From assembly GCA_022813625.1 (NCBI GenBank), contig JAKLMB010000019.1, positions 620,001-684,000 of the forward strand: 64,000 nucleotides of DNA. The letters are read 5' to 3'. The stretch comes from Aaosphaeria pasadenensis (Eukaryota; Ascomycota; Dothideomycetes; Pleosporales). This document shows, piece after piece, positions 58,855 to 64,000 of the stretch. A model generated the notes under the pieces. That model did not search any database, had not been told where the DNA came from, and was given only the letters and a program-made list of their open reading frames with translations. The position numbers were made by a program, and so were the translations under genes. Each line of letters begins with the position of its first letter. Positions within the stretch are counted from its first letter, which is position 1.

Positions 58855-59800
58855 GTTGGATAATCCTTTGGCACAATTGAAAGATGTAGACTGAAACAGA
58901 GTGTAATGGTTACAAGGCCTGGTCAATAGTAAAATTAAGTACACTGGGAATATGGCATGGTGGGAACACGCTCTTTTTGACTATCGTGTCCTGCGTGCTT
59001 AAACCCATAGGCATTCCGACGCAGTTCCGAGAGGGCCGATCAGATGCCGCGTTTACAGTGCATAGTGCTGGTATAGCTAGACAATGCTCAGTCAGTCGGG
59101 TGTTTGTAGACAGCAGAGGGACTAGTGATACTCGTCCATGAGAACGCTGGCTCGGCTGAAAGTGCCTGAGTCGCTATGTCGGGGGTTGCTGAAGTGTCGT
59201 CGGCAGCGCTAATAGATGATCTATTCCCCTTCGTCGAGATTTTCTATCTCATGATGATTCAAGGACAGTTTAGCGTAGGCGAGCAGACAGCGACGGCGTA
59301 GCAACGGTGTAGCGACAGCCGAGCACATTTCGGTTCTAACCCCAGCTAAGCTCCATTCCCATGCGATGACCATGCTGCTTCCCCGTTCATCCCCGCAGCT
59401 TTCTCCACAGTCATGTTCAAATGGTGTTTTCTTTTATTCACGCCGATCCGGGGTGCCTGAACTTCGCTCCACCAGCCAACTGCCCAGCCTTTGGAACTGC
59501 CAACGCCCCCATCGCGTGAGGACGTGAAGTCGTTTCTGGTCTCGCGAGGCGCTCTAGCATTGCCGGTTACAATTCGCCCTATCCCATTTTTTGGCCATCC
59601 GACGCCAGTGGTCGGCTCTGGCGTTTCTTCTCGCGATTCACATCGCATCATATGCTTCCTTGGTCTGTAGGGACTTGCGGAGAAGAAAGCAAGTTAAAAG
59701 GTCTACGAGGCCCGACGCAGATTACATTCCAAGTCGCCACACATATTAAGACTCAGACGGACATCTACGAATACCCTCAATCTATCCCAACACTTTCACA
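58855..59800. promoter_or_regulatory. Divergent promoter of aldolase and MFS transporter
   Basis: 946 bases between divergent starts, suggesting joint control. I found no copy of the CCTCCTCCGA element here. The minus ORF at 59346-59651 has no family features and is not called. Confidence 0.45.
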
Positions 59801-61618
59801 ATGACGGGTTTCGCTCGTGCAAAGGAGGATAGGCCTACGCCCCCAGAAGTTGTAAGTCTGCAGTTAATCGCTAATCGCCTCCAATCCAGACATATACTAA
59901 TGAGCACATAGTATAACTGGAGAGTGTATATGTCCGCCCTAGTTATCTCCATGGGAGTACTGGCTTACGGTTACGACTCGGCTTTCATTGGCACAACGAT
60001 TACCCAAAAGAGCTTTCAGCGCGATTTCGGTCTCGTTAGCATGACCAAGCAGCAGCGAAACGATGTCTCTAGTAATCTAACATCGATATGTACGTCCATT
60101 GCTGCAACCCACTATGTGTGGGCTTTGCATACCAACAAAATGTAAAGGACACAAGCGTGTGCTAACACCTGAGTAGATTCGGCTGGCGGCTTTTTCGGAG
60201 CTCTCTTCATGTACCCATCTCTCGAGCTGCTTGGTCGACGGATGACCGTTATTATCGCGGACGTAATCTTCCTTATAGGTGCTGTTCTGTGTACGGTCCC
60301 CACACATCAGCTCGGCTTGGTATATGCCGGAAGACTTCTCACCGGCCTGGGTGTTGGTGGCATCGCAGCGGTGTCGCCCATATACATTGCGGAAATATCA
60401 CCCCCAGCGATTCGTGGTCGCCTCACTGGATTTTTTGAATCCTTCTATCAGACCGGCGCTGTCATAGGCTTCTGGATCAATTACGGAATCGTCCACAATG
60501 TCGATCCAAATAAGTCCATAGCCTGGCGTATTCCCATGGCTGTGCAATTAATTCCTGCCGGCCTTCTGGCGATGATGATTCCCATCCTGAAGGAATCACC
60601 AACCTGGCTTCTCAAGCGTGGGCGCGACGATGAAGCTTATGCCGTTTACAGCTTCTTGCGAAACCTACCTGAGGATCACCCGTACATCGCCGAAGACGTC
60701 CACTTCGTCAAGAATGAAATTGCAAAGGAGCGCCTCAACCTCACCGGAAACCAGACTGCATCTTTCAAGGATATCGTGAGGGGAGCCTTGAAAGAAAGTT
60801 CGATGAAGGGCATGCGTAATCGATTCCTACTTGTCTTCCTCATGTTCATGTGGCAGGCCTGGTCGGGCGCGGCCGCCATCAACTACTACTCTCCTACCAT
60901 CTTCCGATCCATTGGTCTTACAGATGTTACTCTATGGACAGGTAAGTTTCTGTGGTTCACAAAAAAAGGTAGAGCTAGTCACTAATCACTGATGACAGGA
61001 GTATACGGTATCATTAAAGCAGTCGGTTCCATCATTTTCTTCACCTTCTTTATCGATGCCTTTGGACGGAAGTGGCCTTGGATCGTTTCTTCTCTTGCAT
61101 GCGCCTTCTGCCAGTATTATCTTGCAGCTTACATTGCCATCGGAAAGCCTAATGTCGATGTCAAACAATCACCTTCTACCGTTGCAGGAGGAAAGGCAGC
61201 CACCGCCATGGTCATGATCTTTGGTGCCACTTGGTCATTCGGCGCCAATGGCCTACCATGGATCACCTCGGCGGAAATATTCCCATCCTCCTTACGCTCG
61301 ATTTCGGGCCCATTTGCTGGAATGAGTGTCTGGCTATGGACATATGTCGTAACTCGTGCTCTGCCTAGTATGTACACTAGTATGGGTTACGGTGTCTACA
61401 TCTTCTTTGCTTCATGTCTCGTCTGTGCGAGCGTGTATGCCTACTTCTTTATCCATGAGACGAAGGGCCTTCGTATGGATCAGATGGATCATCTTTTCGG
61501 CTTCGAACGCCAGACAGTTCCTGGGGCAGTACCCAATAAAGTGTCAGGAGACGATTCGAGTGATAAGGATCACGAAAAGGACGTGCAAGTCGATGTCAGT
61601 CGCAAGGAGGCTGTCTAA
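59801..61618 (+). CDS. MFS transporter, quinate/sugar permease type
   Basis: Twelve-helix sugar-porter transporter of 537 residues in four exons: 59801-59851, 59912-60089, 60177-60941 and 60999-61618. Motifs include YGYDSAFIGTTI in helix 1, GRRMTVIIADV, GRLLTGLGVGG, SPIYIAEISPPAIRGRL, LKESPTWLLKRGR, AAINYYSPTIF, DAFGRKWP and HETKGLRMDQMDHLFG. The sequence resembles quinate permease (QutD-like) and related sugar-acid carriers more than hexose carriers; this is a judgement by eye. It shares a promoter region with the aldolase, consistent with uptake of the same pathway substrate. The tail is polar and charged, as is usual. Confidence 0.9.
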
Positions 61619-62688
61619 ACTTAGTCCACTCCAAGACATGTCCGCACGGTGATATATATAGTCCGAGATCGGAATCTTCTTCCATTAGCTACAAATCCAT
61701 AATACAACTACGTTATCTATCATAAGTGTAGCGCGCTATTTTAAAATCTTCAGAACAATAATACCATATCATTTCTGTAAATCTAATAGCTTGATAGTCG
61801 TGCTTCAAGCTGTCAGATGACCTCGCTATCTGGGCTTTAAACGTAGTGTTGGCTATCTCGATTATTCAGGCTCAGTAACATAACTCCCGAGATGACGAAT
61901 TCGCCAACCCTTCAAATCATCTCCAGCCTATGAGTAGGTATAGGTGCATGAGCGAACGATATTCAGGAAGCTGAATAGTTCTGTGAAGAGTGCTGTTGCG
62001 AGGGCGAGGGTGGATTTCACACTATTCTAAAAGTTTTCAATAATGTAAGCAACCATCTATACTCCGTAGACTATTGAACTTCAATGGTGCGTTCATCTTG
62101 CACTGCTACTGGGGCGATCTCCCTGCCATGCGTGTACAGTCAATGTCAGAATTATGGCGCACAATCATCCAGTGATATTCATGAAGCAACACTTTGTCTG
62201 GGAAATGTTCAACTGGCATCATTTCATCAAAAACATTGCTTGCAGCATTTGATGTCGAGCGTATGCGTACATTTTCCTACAGGTAATTAAAGTATGAATC
62301 CTCATACATTGGCAAAGTTAGCTACAATAATATTGACTATGGACCCTCTTATTTCAAAATTCGGGATTCGTACCATCAGCTGCTTCGATTAACGTCCCTC
62401 ATTCGAAACAATCTTAAACATAGATAGAATCCACGCCGATCGTGCCAATTATGTATATTAGGTTCTGACTTAATAGATAGTCAGTCTAAATGCATTAACT
62501 CTACTTCTCGAGCCAAGCATGGCTTCGGTATAAGAGATCTGAAGAGACCTATGTCCCGGACGAAGACAAGGTGATGTGCTAACACGAAGGCCACCATGCT
62601 CCCATCGGCAGCCGGATTGCACTTTTGATCCCAATAACTGACTGGTGCCCCGGTTCAAGCAAAAGCAATGATTCAAATAGTTTCCGGT
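61619..62688. other. Convergent intergenic region
   Basis: 1.07 kb between the transporter and ELP2 3' ends. AT-rich, with only chance ORFs. Nothing recognised. Confidence 0.5.
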
Positions 62689-64000
62689 TCATGGATGTAC
62701 ATTGAAAATACGCAGTGACCCATCATCGCTCGCAACGGCTAGTTGTTGCTGCCCTCCGTTGCGTAAAGGTCGCCAAGCGAGCTGATTTATGGTTCTCGCG
62801 GGGCTCGACTTGACCGAGATCGTGCTGACCTGTACCTCTTCTATCGAGCTCGGCGATGTCAGACCTATCCCGACCTCTCCAGCCTCCGTCCCGTACGCAA
62901 ACAACAAGCGGCCATCCAACAGCTCATTGCAGCATATCACTGCAGTCACCGGAGAAGATGCCGATATTGTGGCCTTGACAAGTGCCTCTTGGTCGGTGAA
63001 CTGCCAAATCTTCACTGACTTGTCGCGGCCAGCAGTGAGAAAGGTCCGTTCTAGGGGTGCCCAAGAACCGCCCAATATCATTCGAGAGTGTCCCTTGGGA
63101 TTAGACAGTGCTAAACTATAGACGCCCTCCGAATTGCGTGCCCAGATGACCCATTGACGATCTCTGCCCACGCTGAGAAGGTACTTGTCATCATTCGAGA
63201 ATTGCATTCCGGTGACAGTGAGTGAGTGCGCTTTGAGCGAAGGCTTGATCTCGAGCCACTCTGCGGAGTCATATAGCCTGATCACAGCATGATCCGTGGA
63301 GCTTGCTCGACATGCTGTAGCCACTAGCTTGCCATTATTACTCGTTGCCACTGTCGAAATTTCATAACCATGCCCGTAAAGCTTTTCGGTTTCCGGCCAG
63401 AGCAAGTGTCGAGCAAGATGGTCTTCAAATGGCGGATGTTTAATATCAAGAGTCGATTTCCGCATTATCGATGCAGGATCGACTGCCTCTCTTTCGTCCC
63501 CATCGGCTGCTTCCGTTGGCGCATCATCCTCAACAGCTTGTATCGCCTTGTTCGAGAGGCCAAGAACAGGTATATTGGCGGCATCAGGGAGTTCCAGGTT
63601 GGATGTTTCAATACCACACAAGGAGTTCAACATTGTAGCAACGCCTTTGGGTTCATCGAAAACTCGAAGAAGCTTCTCATCTGCTCCAGAAACGAATTGT
63701 GAGTCGGCAATAGAGTCCACGCAATTCAAATCGTATCCATGAATCTGTGGCCGTGAGAACTCATGCCAAGAGAGAACTCCGTCTCGCTTCCACTCCGCAA
63801 AGAGTCGCGTGGTCTGGTCAGAGCTCGTAGATAGTAGATACGACCCGTTTCTCGCCCAGCATATGCCCTTGACCTCTCTTACGTGGCCAGTTATAGCCAC
63901 TTGTTGAATCCACATTTGTTCGTTAGATGCAAAGGTCCACCTTCTCCAGCTACCGGTCCGTCCCAATGAGACAACCGTGTTCCCTTCGGGTGACCATAAC
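62689..64000 (-). CDS. ELP2: Elongator complex subunit 2, C-terminal part (cut by window edge)
   Basis: The frame is open from the right edge to the stop at 62689-62691, about 436 residues. WD40 repeats with ELP2-typical text are present: WSPEGNTVVSLGRTGSWRRW, ITGHVREVKGICWARNGSYL, TRLFAEW, RPQIHGYDLNCV and FVSGADEKLLRVFDEPK. Also seen are LWPETEKLYGHGYEI and SLTVTGMQFSNDDKYLLSVG. ELP2 is a double-propeller scaffold in Elongator, which modifies wobble uridine in tRNA. The first half lies outside the window. No intron is needed in the visible part. Housekeeping gene. Confidence 0.9.
   Translation of the reverse strand, partial: LWSPEGNTVVSLGRTGSWRRWTFASNEQMWIQQVAITGHVREVKGICWARNGSYLLSTSSDQTTRLFAEWKRDGVLSWHEFSRPQIHGYDLNCVDSIADSQFVSGADEKLLRVFDEPKGVATMLNSLCGIETSNLELPDAANIPVLGLSNKAIQAVEDDAPTEAADGDEREAVDPASIMRKSTLDIKHPPFEDHLARHLLWPETEKLYGHGYEISTVATSNNGKLVATACRASSTDHAVIRLYDSAEWLEIKPSLKAHSLTVTGMQFSNDDKYLLSVGRDRQWVIWARNSEGVYSLALSNPKGHSRMILGGSWAPLERTFLTAGRDKSVKIWQFTDQEALVKATISASSPVTAVICCNELLDGRLLFAYGTEAGEVGIGLTSPSSIEEVQVSTISVKSSPARTINQLAWRPLRNGGQQQLAVASDDGSLRIFNVHP

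Noticed and set aside
1..64000. tRNA, rRNA, transposon and CRISPR features
   Set aside because: None could be recognised by eye. A structural RNA scan and a repeat library search would be needed to exclude short or degenerate ones.

Overview
The window is nuclear DNA from a filamentous ascomycete (Pezizomycotina). Most genes are split by 44-137 base GT-AG introns with CTAAC-like branch sites. The gene families are typical fungal ones: three Zn2Cys6 regulators, a HET-domain protein, a BIM1-like copper protein, FMP27 and a bZIP-ankyrin factor. I cannot fix the class; Leotiomycetes or Sordariomycetes would both fit. All gene models were built by hand from reading frames, splice signals and family motifs.

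Layout. 0.7-8.9 kb holds a putative amine-utilisation cluster: Zn2Cys6 regulator, monoamine oxidase, amino acid/amine permease, and an FAD oxidoreductase with a peroxisomal C-terminus. 10.3-15.0 kb holds a Nudix ADP-sugar hydrolase and a HET-domain protein. 15.5-24.4 kb is a decaying accessory island. An intact SDR and an intact bZIP-ankyrin regulator sit among four broken genes: an epoxide hydrolase fragment, an aromatic monooxygenase fragment, a GH35 beta-galactosidase with two isolated stops, and a PRISE-type reductase with frameshifts and stops. 24.5-27.6 kb carries two cell-surface proteins. 29.2-38.1 kb is one very large housekeeping gene, the FMP27/BLTP2-type bridge-like lipid transfer protein. 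Its upstream region is full of TACCT/AGGTA repeats. A small PLDc_N membrane protein follows.

40.6-61.6 kb is a dense metabolic stretch: an AsaB/CmcJ-like oxidase, an inositol-type MFS transporter, a P450 diverging from its own P450 reductase, and a Zn2Cys6 regulator. Next come a Gfo/Idh/MocA dehydrogenase, another Zn2Cys6 regulator, a DHDPS-family aldolase and a quinate/sugar-type MFS transporter. The last four look like a self-contained import, oxidation and aldol-cleavage pathway with its own regulator. The dehydrogenase promoter carries three exact copies of a 14-base element. The right edge cuts a gene for Elongator subunit 2.

The best candidates for undescribed biology are the 53.6-61.6 kb catabolic unit and its repeated promoter element, the P450/reductase pair with an altered I-helix, and the amine cluster. 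No tRNA, rRNA, transposon or CRISPR array was recognised.
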